From contig OX465587.1 in NCBI GenBank assembly GCA_950022655.1, forward strand, positions 28,709,716-28,773,715: a DNA stretch of 64,000 bases, written 5' to 3'. Both the position numbers and the translations under genes were made by a program. Shown piece after piece: positions 28,001 to 38,176 of this stretch. This DNA is from Alentia gelatinosa. Lineage: Eukaryota > Annelida > Polychaeta > Phyllodocida > Polynoidae. Under the pieces are notes generated by a model. That model did not search any database and was not told the DNA's origin. It worked only from the letters and a program-made list of their open reading frames with translations. Each line of letters opens with the position of its first letter. Position 1 is the first letter of the stretch.

Positions 28001-30716
28001 TTGTCTTGTAGGAAACGAAGGAGTAGGACTGACTGCTGGAGCGGAGACGCTGTGTGACACGTTAGTGACGATACAACCAGGACGGTCTCTGGTACCAGAC
28101 GTAGAGTCTCTCAACGTCTCCGTCGCTGCAGGTGAACAATGATTCACTTTATCCTACCCCTAATTAAAAAAACGCCATAGGCTTTACATTGGCTGACTGT
28201 ATTCGGGTGAGCGCGCAGTAAAGTGTTATTCCAGAGATATCAGTTTTCTATTTTTCCGTGGAAATCCACATTTTTATATTTAGTATATGTAATTGCTTTC
28301 CCTCGTATCAACCAAAGATAATATTAATTTAGCCTCATTTACTCCAATAAAGCAGTGGTTTGGACCTCCCCACAGACCCTCAGCCCCATACCATGGCCGC
28401 CAAGGACATATTGCCCCAAGTTTTTCCGGTCTCTCTGATGCAGGAAAACCCACATGAAAAATGTTTCCACTTTTGTCCCTGACCCCAACTGACATCTCTG
28501 ATTTATTGCATAAGGGTAACAAATGAATTATAGGAGACGGGGTAGGATAAATACTAAAATGAACTCAAGTTAGTAGTGTTAGTGTTTATCACACTCAGGT
28601 CAGGTCGGCTACTAACTGTGCTCGACTAACGCCTCGCGCAATAATACACAACCTGCCCATCGTGCAATAAACACCAACACTACTAACTCTCGTTCAGTTT
28701 CTAATTATTATACACCAGTGCATGTTAGTTTAATAGTGCACATATTGCTGCGTGGTAAAAAATCATGTACATCCCAAGAATTTGCTGGTCTGTGTTTCAG
28801 TAATAGTTATCAGATTAAATGTCAAGTCTGCTTTCCTAATTTAGAATAGGGTTTGCAAGTCACAGAAAAAAAGAAATTGGGCAAACATGATTCACTGTCA
28901 AGTATTCAACTTAGTCTCTTCCATTATTTTTGCTGTTTCAAATGCAGGGATGCCAGTTTTCAGGGAATTTCAGTTTTTCAGGTATTTTTCTCAACTCTGA
29001 ACATAACCATTCATTCTTTTGAAATGTCGTGTATCTCTAAATAGACAGCCAGTCGTAGGAGCCATGCCCGGTGGCTGGTGTAAGGCTGCACCCAGTGGTA
29101 CCCCGTGGATCCCGGGGCCTTGCAGAGTCAGGGGAATTCCCCTGAGAACTCATTGGCTCTATAGTGGACTGCCATAGGTTAAGTGAAACCCCCTGAAACC
29201 CCTGAACTAAGAACTATGTTTGGAGAGTGGAGCTTAATGAAACCAAACTAGCTCACTACTGATTTCAGATGTGTATATCAAATCCCTAGATGTTATGATT
29301 TGGGGAGACGTAGGCTATGATTCTTTCCCCTACCGCTATCACGACCACAATGTAGGGAGTCTGGCCAGGCGCGTTTTTGGGTCCCGCGCTGTAGCCTATC
29401 GACCCTGTTTTGTCGATTCCTATTGGTCCATGTCAGTGTGTTCTAGAGAGCGAGCTTATGATTGGTCCATGTCGATGCGTTTTTGGCGCCGGTTCTGATG
29501 CCTGTATTATGAGTTATATGGCTCCAAGTGTTTTCTCTATTGTTATGGGGTGTTTATTCCTGGAATGAATTCCTGAGTTCTTGTTAGTTGTTTGATGGGA
29601 TTGGAGTTGTCTTTAATTCTTTGTTCTCCTATATTTTTCTGTTGTTGTTACAAGAATGGATTGCATCCATTCTATGGGTCCAAATTATTGATATTTCTTT
29701 GATTTTTGAATTGAAAATGAAATTAATTATTTATTTATTTAAGTTTAATTAAGTAAATATTAGTGAGGGTTTCTTTTAGGGGCCGGATGTCATCCAGTAG
29801 TCCTCACCCTTATTTTATTTTGTAATTTGTTTTGTTATTTTTAGCGTATTTTTTATGAGATCTTAGATTCTTTGGCGTCTCGTTGGGTTGGTAGATGTAG
29901 TCAATTTGTTAGTATTGTGTTATTTGGCATTAATTTTCCAGATTTTTGCAAATCTATTCTTAGTTTTTATGGCGGCGGAGACGGCGTCCACCCCCCATTT
30001 TCCTTATGATTGTTCGTAGGTGATGCGTTGTTTTCTTGTTGTTTCGGGTTGGTGTGTAGTTTTTTGTATTTTTCCCTTTTGTTGGTTGCTCGCTCTCTAT
30101 TATGATTTATTAGTCTGGCCTACTCAGTCAGTTGGCCTGTGGTTCTCCTGCGTGTGTAGATTTTTCGTATTGTGGTATCGACCATTGTCTGGTCTCGTCA
30201 GGTGAAGTGCGATAGAGTAATTTTATTTGGCTTGTGGTCTTTCTCTCCTGGTTATTGTTCTCCGGGAGAGGGGATCGATATGCTACCTCTGGTGGTTCAT
30301 TCCCTACATTCAGCCGCGTTGCCCATCTATATCCTAATGTGCGAATGTTTTGAAAAAAACTTTTCGTCTGCTCTCCCGCTCGGGTATCAGCATTGGAATT
30401 TTTTTTTCCCAATGCTGATACCCGAGCAGGAGAGCAGACAGCAGTTTTTTTTTCAAAAAAATCCCTAGATGTTATATTTGTACTGCTATTTAATATTTTT
30501 TGTCAAATAATCAGCATAACAAAGATGAAAACGGCAGTCAAATAGAGAGTTAACATTTCAGGGTTTTTTCTGAGACCTCACTGGCATCCCTGAAAAAGAT
30601 AAACTGGACGAATGTGATCATACACTAGTTTTCAAGTCAGATAAAATCTCTAATACTTGTTTTTCTAATCTATTTCAGGTATTGTACTTCACCAGTTGTT
30701 GTCAAAGCTCAGATGA
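19079..30716 (+). CDS. MRM1: Mitochondrial rRNA 2'-O-ribose methyltransferase 1 (SpoU/TrmH family), 9 coding exons
   Basis: Exons: 19079-19554, 20712-20868, 22572-22726, 23314-23371, 23589-23668, 24392-24485, 25792-25909, 28012-28131, 30679-30716; all phases agree and the product is 431 aa (human 353). MRM1 makes the Gm modification in the peptidyl-transferase region of mitochondrial large rRNA (established knowledge). Residues 1-158 form an Arg/Ser-rich extension that could be a mitochondrial presequence plus linker. Residues about 163-210 match the SpoU substrate-binding domain (ELFIEGEILFGTFPVLLALK). The SPOUT catalytic half shows motif 1 DPMNFGAILR (Asn286, Arg292), motif 2 LLLLGNEGVGL (376-386) and motif 3 SLNVSVAAG (412-420), ending GIVLHQLLSKLR. 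The knotted S-adenosylmethionine site is therefore complete. The start is the first ATG in the open exon; an internal Met is possible. Exon 1's donor is inferred from phase. Confidence 0.93.
21014..21351 (+). mobile_element. hAT-like MITE, copy 1, MRM1 intron 2
   Basis: The ends GGTCTCTGGATGCCCCGCTT and AAGCGGGGCGTCCAGTATTC are imperfectly inverted. The interior matches 27328-27663 closely (ACGGACGGACTC, AATAAACATCAATAGATAGC). The flanking 8-mers TTCGTGTC and GCTGTGTC are similar but not identical, as expected for an aged duplication. Confidence 0.75.
22193..22531. mobile_element. MITE with GTTAACCCTTTAA-type ends, MRM1 intron 2
   Basis: Left end GTTAACCCTTAAACGACGGG, right end CGCCCTTAAAGGGTTAAAC. 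Near the right end GCCTTGAGGCATCATTCGCC occurs twice. A related, truncated copy follows MRM1 exon 3 at about 22755-22865 (TTAACCCATTCAGGGCAG). Confidence 0.65.
22870..23275 (-). mobile_element. Copy of the CATAGAAAAACCCATATCA foldback repeat, MRM1 intron 3
   Basis: Shares AAACTTATAAAGAATATAGT and ATCATAGGTCACGGTCCTTG with 46440-46560 and its complement in 45372-45960. No ORF. It ends about 38 bp before MRM1 exon 4. Confidence 0.6.
24134..24357 (-). mobile_element. MITE with CTGTCTAGT termini, copy 2, in MRM1 intron 5
   Basis: Same termini and interior words as 1447-1673 (CAGATATTGACGACCTGGAT here, its complement there) in inverted orientation. The right end stops 34 bp before MRM1 exon 6. 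Confidence 0.75.
26446..27149. mobile_element. 704-bp foldback element with CCCACCAACACC termini and a 114-bp tandem array
   Basis: Ends TTGCACCCACCAACACC (26446-26462) and its complement with one mismatch (27133-27149). Inside are four 114-bp units starting at 26468, 26582, 26696 and 26810 (TGGTCCTGATAGGCCTTACG ... AATCGTGGCAGTGAACCATG). Short words such as GATTGACT and CCTATCGTAG recur on both strands. MRM1 intron 7. Confidence 0.8.
27328..27663 (+). mobile_element. hAT-like MITE, copy 2, MRM1 intron 7, with intact 8-bp TSD
   Basis: Flanked by TTTGAATC on both sides (27320-27327 and 27664-27671). Ends GGTCTCTGGACGCCCCGCTT and GGAGTCCAGTATTC. 336 bp, non-coding. An 8-bp duplication points to a hAT-type transposase acting in trans (family knowledge). 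Confidence 0.85.
29297..30458 (+). mobile_element. 1162-bp insertion with 17-bp target duplication and terminal hairpin, MRM1 intron 8
   Basis: AAATCCCTAGATGTTAT occurs at 29280-29296 and again at 30459-30475, identical over 17 bp. The insert ends with a hairpin (30366-30396 against 30409-30439, 30 of 31 pairs) followed by T9CAAAA. The interior is T-rich with no frame that I can relate to reverse transcriptase or transposase. A long identical duplication suggests target-primed retrotransposition, but the class is open. Confidence 0.8.
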
Positions 30717-31061
30717 TGGAAACAAAATTGACTTGACCAAATCATCTTTTCAACGACTATATTTATAAACAATTAATACACCAACATATTCTGGGATGTC
30801 AGCAGCCCTTGAAGAAATTAGGCTGATTAAACCCACATAGACTGAAGAAAAACAAGAACATTAGTTTCGTCAAATATGTATAAGAATGGAAAACTCCCTT
30901 CTTTATTTTATTTTTTTGTCATGATGTAAGACTTTATTACAAAATACAAATAACTAAACATCTATATGTGTATACCAACATGTGTAACATGTCATCTTGT
31001 CACTTATGACTGGACGGATAACTGTATTGTACATGTACAAAATGTATATGAAATGTAGATA

Positions 31062-31067
31062 AATAAA
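31062..31067 (+). terminator. Probable polyadenylation signal of MRM1
   Basis: AATAAA lies 346 bp after the MRM1 stop codon, on the coding strand, in an AT-rich 3' UTR-like stretch. It is the clearest canonical hexamer I noticed before the TMEM17 side begins. Assignment is by position only. Confidence 0.45.
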
Positions 31068-31605
31068 ACATCAACTATTTACATTTATACATAGGTTTTA
31101 TCAAACGCTGGACTACATAAAATGTCCAGTCTTTTTGTTTGTGGAGTAAGTTATCTTGCCAATAAACACATCTTGACATGTGTTTAATGAAAATATGTTG
31201 TTCACTAATTGTGATAATAATACGATATTTTACAAGGCACCACAATAATGAAGATGATAATGTACACTGTGATATCACTTTTCATTTCGAATCATTTGAA
31301 GACACTTCGAAAGAAAAAAAAAGACCTTACAGGAAGGTGCGATAAACTGGCGAGCTTGCGTTTCTTCTGATTAGGGAAATATTTACATTGTTTTATATAA
31401 TTATTTTCCAATAAGGAAGGATCCCTATAATCACCTATTTTTTTTATTTCTTTCTTACATTAGTTATATATCCATTTTCTTCTCCTAAAAAACATAAACA
31501 ATAAGAAACGAAAACAAAATTAGCATAAGTGAAATAAACTGAACTAAAATGTAGACAGGAAAGTGTGTTCGATGGATAGTTTTGAATGATGGGACTGATG
31601 TGTAT

Positions 31606-32558
31606 GGGGCCATCCATAAAGTACTTACGCACTGAGGGGGGGAGGGGCGGTAAAAAAATTGGAAATTGTGCATACAGTAAAAACCCGCTTAAAGGGCCAT
31701 CCTCCGTTCCGAGCAAAGTGACCCCTTAAGTGAGGTGTCACCTTAAGCAGGGTTAAAATGAACTAAATAAAGATTTCTGTTCCGAAAAAACTGTCCCGTT
31801 AAGGCCACTAAAAAAACCCCACTTGTTTCTCATCACCACGCGCATCAGAAAAAACGATTTTAGAAGATTTTTTGTTTTTGTTTTTTTGTTTTGAATAGAT
31901 GAACCTTGATAGAAATTATGAAAGGTATGTGTATTTAGTATCAAATTAAAGCTCCTGATGTCAGGGATGCATTAAATGTATAGCCAGTAAAAATCTGGAA
32001 ACCCCGCGTAAGCAGACACCCCGCGTAAGCAGCCACTTTGGCCCGGATCGGAGGGTGTCCACTTATGCGGGGTTTTACTGTATGTCTGCCATCTTTGATA
32101 TATGGCTATGTAGTATATAATACCTTTATACAGGTGATACTATGGGATAGAGACACTGTTATAACCAAACAGACATTCCACTGACACCTATCTGATGCCT
32201 ATAGAAGCCGACGCAGGCCGCTGCCTAGAGTCTAGATTGTCTAAATACTGGTCTACCCGCCTCACACACACGCCATAAACAATCAATCAAGATAATCTAG
32301 AGTGTTGTCCCCACACTGTCCAGACAGATTTGTTGAGGTGTCCCTCCAAAGTGTCCCCTTAATCGGGTTTAGGAAGCATTCTATACCGAAATAACTATAC
32401 CCTTAAGTGGGGTTAAAATAAACTCTCGATGGAGGGAAAAATTTCCGTTCTGAGCAAATTGTCCCCTTAAGCTGAGTGGCTCCTTAGGTGTGGGGAGTCC
32501 CCTTAAGTGGGGTGTCCCGGAAGCGGGTTTTTACTGTACATACTTTACGGATGGCCCC
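31606..32558. mobile_element. GGGGCCATCCATAAAGTAC MITE interrupted by CCGCTTAAG-type MITEs, 3' of TMEM17
   Basis: Left end GGGGCCATCCATAAAGTACT (31606), right end GTACATACTTTACGGATGGCCCC (32536-32558). Between them lie copies of the CAGTAAAAACCCGCTTAA element (31676-32090 and 32330-32535), some with both ends. Compact relatives of the outer element are at 35351-35533 and 53123-53286. Confidence 0.7.
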
Positions 32559-32589
32559 TCTGACATGATCGTTGGGTCTGTGTATCTCA

Positions 32590-35500
32590 CTACTGCATAT
32601 ATCTGGGATCTTTCAAAAGGGGATTCTCGAACCCGTCCACATCTTGTATGTGATCCAAGTCGGTGAACTGCTGCAGGTGGAACTTGGTGACTTGGTAATT
32701 GACCATGATGCGTATCGCTAAGTAGCCGCAGATCACCTCCATGACGACGAAGATGGCCATGACGATGTCCATCGCACGCTCCAGTGGAAGGATCAGTGCC
32801 GCTTCATTGAACAGCAGGAAGAGGACCAGCGGAAACTGGAGAAGTAGAGTGAGGAGCCAGAAACCAGCGAGCTCCGGCACCTGTAGGACCGAACAGTATC
32901 TGTCTTTAGTCATCGAGTAATACTTCATAATATAGTTACAGTATCTGTCTTTACTATATACCCATGCTGTATATACTGTAAATATGCACCGTTTCGGCAG
33001 ATGACGTAAAAGTACTGTACGGACCACTGGTCCGTACACTAAAATATGGACCACCTTGCCATACACGTTTATTAACATATCAGTTGTTAAAAAATAAATT
33101 AATGATTTTTAAATTTTTTTTTGGTATATAGTAAATATATAACGTCCAACGATGCTTGTACAAGTCACAGAACTCGATGATAATTTACGGTTTGTACGGA
33201 ACTCGGCATAAACGCCTCGGTCCATACAAACCGTAAATTACCATCTCGTTCTGTGAATTGTACAGCATGGTCAAGATGTTCTATATAATTACTCATCAAG
33301 TAATATGTCATAACATAGTTACAGTATCTATCTTTACTCATCAAGTAATATTTCATAACATGTCTTTATCCTACCCCTAATAAAAAATGCCATAGGCTTA
33401 CCATTGGGTCACTCTATTTAGGCGAGCGTGCAGTAAAGTGTTATTTATTGCAACAGGGTAGTAAAAAATTGACCAATCAGCAGCCAGAATGTGAGCGACA
33501 TCACATTATTGCGGCAGTGTGATGTGTGTGTGGCTACTTACTGTGCAAGGCGTTAGACCTGCCTGTCATGCAATTAACACTCGCACTACTAACTCTTGTT
33601 CAGTTTCTAGAAATCATTCAGGTAATACTCCATACCATAGTTACAGTATCTGTCTTTACTTACTGAGTAATATATCATTACACACTTACAGTACCCCGGT
33701 ATTTTTCTTCATAGGCTTAACCGCTCACTCAGCTTTGCTTCATGAATTACTCCGCAGTCAAACTCAGTGTAGTACGGACAAAGTTATTTTTATCTCATGA
33801 GTTTCCTTCTTATTACTCACTGAGTAATACTTTAAAACATACTTATAGTATGTGTCTCATTCAGTCTACCCGCCTCACATACCCTCCACAAACAAGCAAT
33901 CAAGATAATCTTTAGTGTTGTCCCAACTCTGTCTCATCTGATTTGATAAGGTGTTCCTCCAAAGTGACCCCTTAAGTGGGGTTGAGCATTCTGCACCAAA
34001 GATACTCTCCCCTTAAGCAGGGTTTCCTCTTCAGTGGGGTTGAAATAAACTCTTATTAGAGGGAGTTCAGAACATTCTGAACAGAAATAACTGTCCCTTT
34101 AAGCAGGGTGTCCCCTTCAGTGGGATGGCCTCTTAATCGGGGTTAAAAAGTCTTACTAGAGGGAAAAATTTTCTTTCTTAGCAAATTGTCTCCTTAAGCT
34201 GGGTGTCCAGAAGCGGGGTTTTATTTTATATTAAATCAGGTTTTTTTGCGAAACAAAAACATTAACTTTAAAAACTCACCTTTTCCGTAAGATTACCAAG
34301 ATAGCCGAGGTATAGCCGGATAAGTTCAACGATAGTCATCACAATGAGAACCGCGATGATTATTATACGGTATAAAGTTGAGAGTGCGTCATACTGAAAT
34401 ATGAAGACAGGGATGTCAGTTGGAGTCAGGTAAAAAGTGCAAATATTTTACATGTTGAATTTACTGCCTCAGTGAGACTGAGAAAACATGGGAAAACACA
34501 TCATTGTTGCCATGGAATAGGGCTGAGGGTCTGTGGGGAGGTTCAAACCACTGTTTTATTGGTCATTTTAAAATGATTATGAACTTACTTTTGTTTCCAA
34601 AGTGATTACCGAACTTAATATCCAGATGGGGTAGAAGAGGATGTTAAAGTAGATGAGCATCTGCAGCGGCAAATTCGTGTTGTATTCATGACCTGAAATA
34701 ATAAAATAAAAATAATCATAGTGATTTCCAAATAACATTAATCTAAGCGACCCTGAGCCCATTGGTTAATCTAGGCTCGTACATGAAGACCCTTTCCTGT
34801 GCCTCGTACAATGGTCATCGTTTGATATTATTTAAGTGTTCGCTAAGACAGTCTTAGCCGTCCATAAGTGTTGAATAAAGTTGCCCCACATCGTCCTTGG
34901 GTCTCCTTGGCGTACAGAAAAGGGTCTTCATGTACGAGCCTAGATTATCAAACAGGACTTTGAGTGATTGTGTGATGTTGCTCTGCATTGTAACCTTTCG
35001 TCTAAACTCTAATTTGATTTGGATTTGTATTTATATTTAAAATACATTAAGTTGTAAGAATTAGGACGATAGGGATAGTATACAGAGATGTCAGTTAGGG
35101 CACGGACTTGGGTCATGAAAAAAAAACCCAGAAAATATTTTTTGTCATGCTATATAGATATTCATAACATCAGAGAGACTGAGAAAACCTGGAAAACACA
35201 TCATGCCTGACCATGGAATGGGATGGGGTGTGTGGGTAGGTTTGGCCACTGTTTACTGGTGTGTATGAGGCCCAATTTGTTCTCACTTTGTTTACACAAG
35301 AAAAAAAAGAAGTATAGATTGAAAATGAAAACAAAGTTTCCTTGGATAAAGGGCCATCCACGGACTATAAGGTATACGGATAATTTCTTAAATCCCCCCC
35401 CCCCCCAACCCCCTCCCAATCTTGCACACAATAGAACAAATAAGGAGCATACGCAAAATTTGCACCCCCCCCCCCCCTCCCCAGTGCGTACGTACTTTAT

Positions 35501-35932
35501 TTAATAATTTTATATCAACGTTTATGGATGGCCACCAATAGGAATACTGCCATCTCTGACTTTGAGTACCACATCATAGCAGGACATACTATAGGTTGAA
35601 ACTATAAGATGATGAGGATGTTTATAGCAATTTTGGCAATGCGTTTACAACACAGTTCAGAGTTCTACACACTTTGACTCCAGTTTGAGCGACACAGTGA
35701 GTCAAACTTGGCTCAAAATGAGAACATGTCAAAGCCTGTGTCGCCCACAGATAAGTTCCCACATCCTCATCCCCGTTAACTGAAATGCAGAACAAACTCC
35801 CGCACATATTTTAACATTAGCACACTCACCTATTCCGAGCAGTCGCTGTTTTTGTACATCTGCCGCCGACTTAGAAACAGGAAAAACAACTTCGGTGACG
35901 GACGAAACCACTCTTTTGGCGGCCGCCGCCAT
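32590..35932 (-). CDS. TMEM17: Transmembrane protein 17, ciliary transition-zone (MKS/B9 module) component, 4 exons
   Basis: Exons in transcript order: 35830-35932, 34589-34692, 34280-34393, 32590-32880, phases consistent, 203 aa (human 198). The strongest identity is VPELAGFWLLTLLLQFPLVL at 108-127, with FLLFNE following and IRLYLGYLGNL just before. Four hydrophobic segments are visible: about 45-67, 75-98, 114-131 and 144-163. The N-terminus is short and polar, and the C-terminus is a hydrophilic tail after FHLQQF. TMEM17 works with TMEM231, B9D1/2 and other MKS proteins to gate membrane proteins at the base of the primary cilium (established knowledge). The gene is tail-to-tail with MRM1. 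A large DNA transposon begins 304 bp upstream of its ATG. A MITE (31606-32558) ends 31 bp beyond the stop codon and so probably lies in or next to the 3' UTR. Confidence 0.95.
32955..33290 (+). mobile_element. Composite AT-rich repeat starting TATATACCCATGC, copy 2, in TMEM17 intron 3
   Basis: TATATACCCATGCTGTATAT then TAAATATATAACG, then a hairpin whose arms (around 33186-33198 and 33225-33238) spell a GGTTTGTACGGA-type word and its complement. Same architecture as 1885-2260, different arm sequence. Confidence 0.55.
33930..34225. mobile_element. CCGCTTAAG-type MITE copies, TMEM17 intron 3
   Basis: Repeated words AAGTGGGGTTGA, CAGAAATAACTGTCCC and AGGGAAAAATTTTC, as in 32330-32535. The copies are degenerate and overlap, just upstream of TMEM17 exon 3 (34280-34393). 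Confidence 0.55.
34767..34955. mobile_element. MITE with TAATCTAGGCTCGTACATGAAG termini, TMEM17 intron 1, copy 2
   Basis: The ends are inverted over about 25 bp (TAATCTAGGCTCGTACATGA on the left, its complement on the right, then AGACCCTTT). Cleaner than the copy at 8700-8930. Confidence 0.75.
35351..35533. mobile_element. GGGCCATCCA MITE with poly-C interior, TMEM17 intron 1
   Basis: Ends GGGCCATCCACGGACTATAA and GTTTATGGATGGCC. The interior has two C runs of about 12-14 and CAATAGAACAAATAAGGAGC, matching 53123-53286. Confidence 0.7.
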
Positions 35933-35941
35933 TTTGACTGT

Positions 35942-35953
35942 TGACGTCACGTG
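35942..35953 (-). promoter_or_regulatory. CRE-like plus E-box-like site just upstream of the TMEM17 ATG
   Basis: TGACGTCA (35942-35949) overlaps CACGTG (35948-35953), about 10-21 bp upstream of the start codon. Both are palindromic consensus sites for CREB/ATF and bHLH factors. At this distance they lie in a short 5' UTR or at the start site. Function is inferred from the motif only. Confidence 0.4.
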
Positions 35954-36231
35954 ATCACGCACATCAAGGCGCGAGATTCCACGAGATCTCACGAGTTGTT
36001 TACAAGACGCCGCTGAAGACACATACAGAGGTCGCTCGCTAACTTCACCAAGTTATTTCTCAATATCAAGGCATGTGAATGTGAAAATCATTGACAGTGT
36101 TATTCACATTGTTATTACAGATGTTTGTGATATGTTGATTTAGAATGTCATATAGAATAATTGAAGGGAACAGTGGTTTACTGTGTATATCCCTTATTTT
36201 CGCTCAAGCTCGTAGAGACGCGAGAGACTCT

Positions 36232-36264
36232 AGATGGGCCACCTGCACGAAAAATGTACAATTG
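36232..36264 (+). repeat. Left target-site duplication (AGAT) and left 29-bp TIR
   Basis: AGAT at 36232-36235, then the TIR at 36236-36264. Similarity to the right end stops abruptly after the 29th base. Confidence 0.85.
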
Positions 36265-36617
36265 GAAAAAAGCATGTCTTTTGTATATAAAACCTTTAAA
36301 ATAAGGCAAATACAGAACTATTACTTATTATGAGGTAGGCCCAGGCAAGACCTTTCTGGGCATATATATATATTGGGGTGTTCAACCATTATTGAAGGCA
36401 GTAGAAGCTCATAAATGGTGAAAATTGTGCAAAAATGAATGTCTTTTTCTAAAAAAAAAAGGGAAATTCTTGTGCATTATAAGTTAAAGAAGGTAAATGT
36501 GTTTTTTCTTTATAATATCAAAAAATATACATAATGTCCAGCTTCTTAAAAAAAGATTTAAGTCACAAGGCCAAAATTTAATTCTTTCAGAACTTGCCAC
36601 TTCCAGGTCCAATTTTT

Positions 36618-37874
36618 GTATTCACCGTCACGGTGAGCTTTACACCTAGCAACAATATATTATAATAAGGTCTAGGATAGTGATTTTCATATATATATAA
36701 AGCAAAAAGTGTTCTCTATATCTGAGAAAAATTTCAAATTTGTATCTTAAGAACTTTTCTCCCCAGAGTGGAAATTGTACTGGAAGATTTAGCGTAATAG
36801 TTAAGCGTGACGGTGAATACATTGCCGTACAGCTGAAATGGTTGGTTATAGCACAACGTAACACCTAACACAATGTCCCTCCATGGTTCCCTAACTATTT
36901 GAATACATTTTGTAAAATCAGACTATCAATATTTGCCCACTATCACCCGAAAACCTCTATGTATTCACCGCAACGAGCGTGACGGTGAATACATGGCGCG
37001 AAACATTCCCGGATAACTACCGGAAACAGTAGGCGCCTCCTAGCTTTTTTTACCGGAACTGGCTGACGAGCGTTCATGGGTGAGGAGAGGCTGTCGTTTG
37101 GGTGAGTACTCGTTTGAAAATTCCATTTAATTGGCACTTATTGATGATGTGATCATGAAAATGTGTGATGTCTTGTTACTACATAGCATATAGATCATGG
37201 AGGAAGCATGATTTTATATGTATTCTCACTCTATAACCTGTAAAAGATGTTTTTCAAACTTTCGGACCAGCTCCCGCACTTTGCTGGCTGCAATCTAGGG
37301 TTCCATCAATCGAACCGAACCTAGAGTGACGGTAACGTGACGGTGAATACAGAAACCGACCTGTACCTTTTATATCCGATATTCTTGAATGAAACTTTCA
37401 GCTATTCTAAATGCTTTCATTATTAACTGTAGGTGGAAGGTGTATATTTATGAATTTTCTAAATTTTGATGACTTCATTGAGGCCCAGTAGTGTGCACAA
37501 CGGTTTCACTCCGTGACGGTGAATACATTTTCTAGTGAAATTATGGAAATCAGTTCTAAATCATATAATATATATAAATGACGGTGGGTTTTTCACTTCT
37601 CAAATAAGGAGGGTTCTGCAGTGAATACATTGAATTCGCTCTTTGTAATAATGAACATAGATGAAGATGCTTTATCGCACTTGCAAAATTTCGTGACGGT
37701 GAATACATTTAAGAAGATTTTTGTCTCCTGAGTTCCATACGGTGCTCTCAGTCATAAACTGTATACATATTATTTAATCTATAACAATGTCCAATATATA
37801 TTTGTATGATATTTCAACATATATTGCTAATTTATTTGCAATATACTAGAAAGAGTGCGTGACGGTGAATACAT
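36618..37874 (+). repeat. Left subterminal motif array (CGTGACGGTGAATACAT)
   Basis: Forward copies at 36806-36822, 36978-36994, 37336-37351, 37512-37528, 37692-37708 and 37858-37874. Reverse-oriented copies lie at 36618-36632 (the outermost) and 36961-36975 (a variant with CCGCAACG). The sequence between copies is unique and AT-rich. Spacing is about 150-360 bp. Such arrays in DNA transposons usually bind the transposase. Confidence 0.85.
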
Positions 37875-38176
37875 TAATTCACCGTTTCATCTGTAATTTA
37901 TTTTCATTGACAACACCTGCAGTATTTCCATATGAAATTCATAGCCTACAATGATGTACATAGTTTCCATGTTTTTTTTAAATTGTAGGGTGCCTTTTTA
38001 TTTAAATAAGGACTACATGTAGAATTTTTATGATACATCTACATAAGAAGTCTTTAAAATTAATAAAAGTAATAATAGTTGTTATTTACCTAACAAATGA
38101 TTATATATATGTTATAGTTATTTACTTATGGTGTTTTTCTACTTCCAATCTTTAAAAGTCATCAGGTCTAGTCATC

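Noticed and set aside
32590..33078. 162-codon minus frame taken as one exon
   Set aside because: Only 32590-32880 is coding (TMEM17 exon 4); the rest reads through the acceptor into a repeat in the intron.
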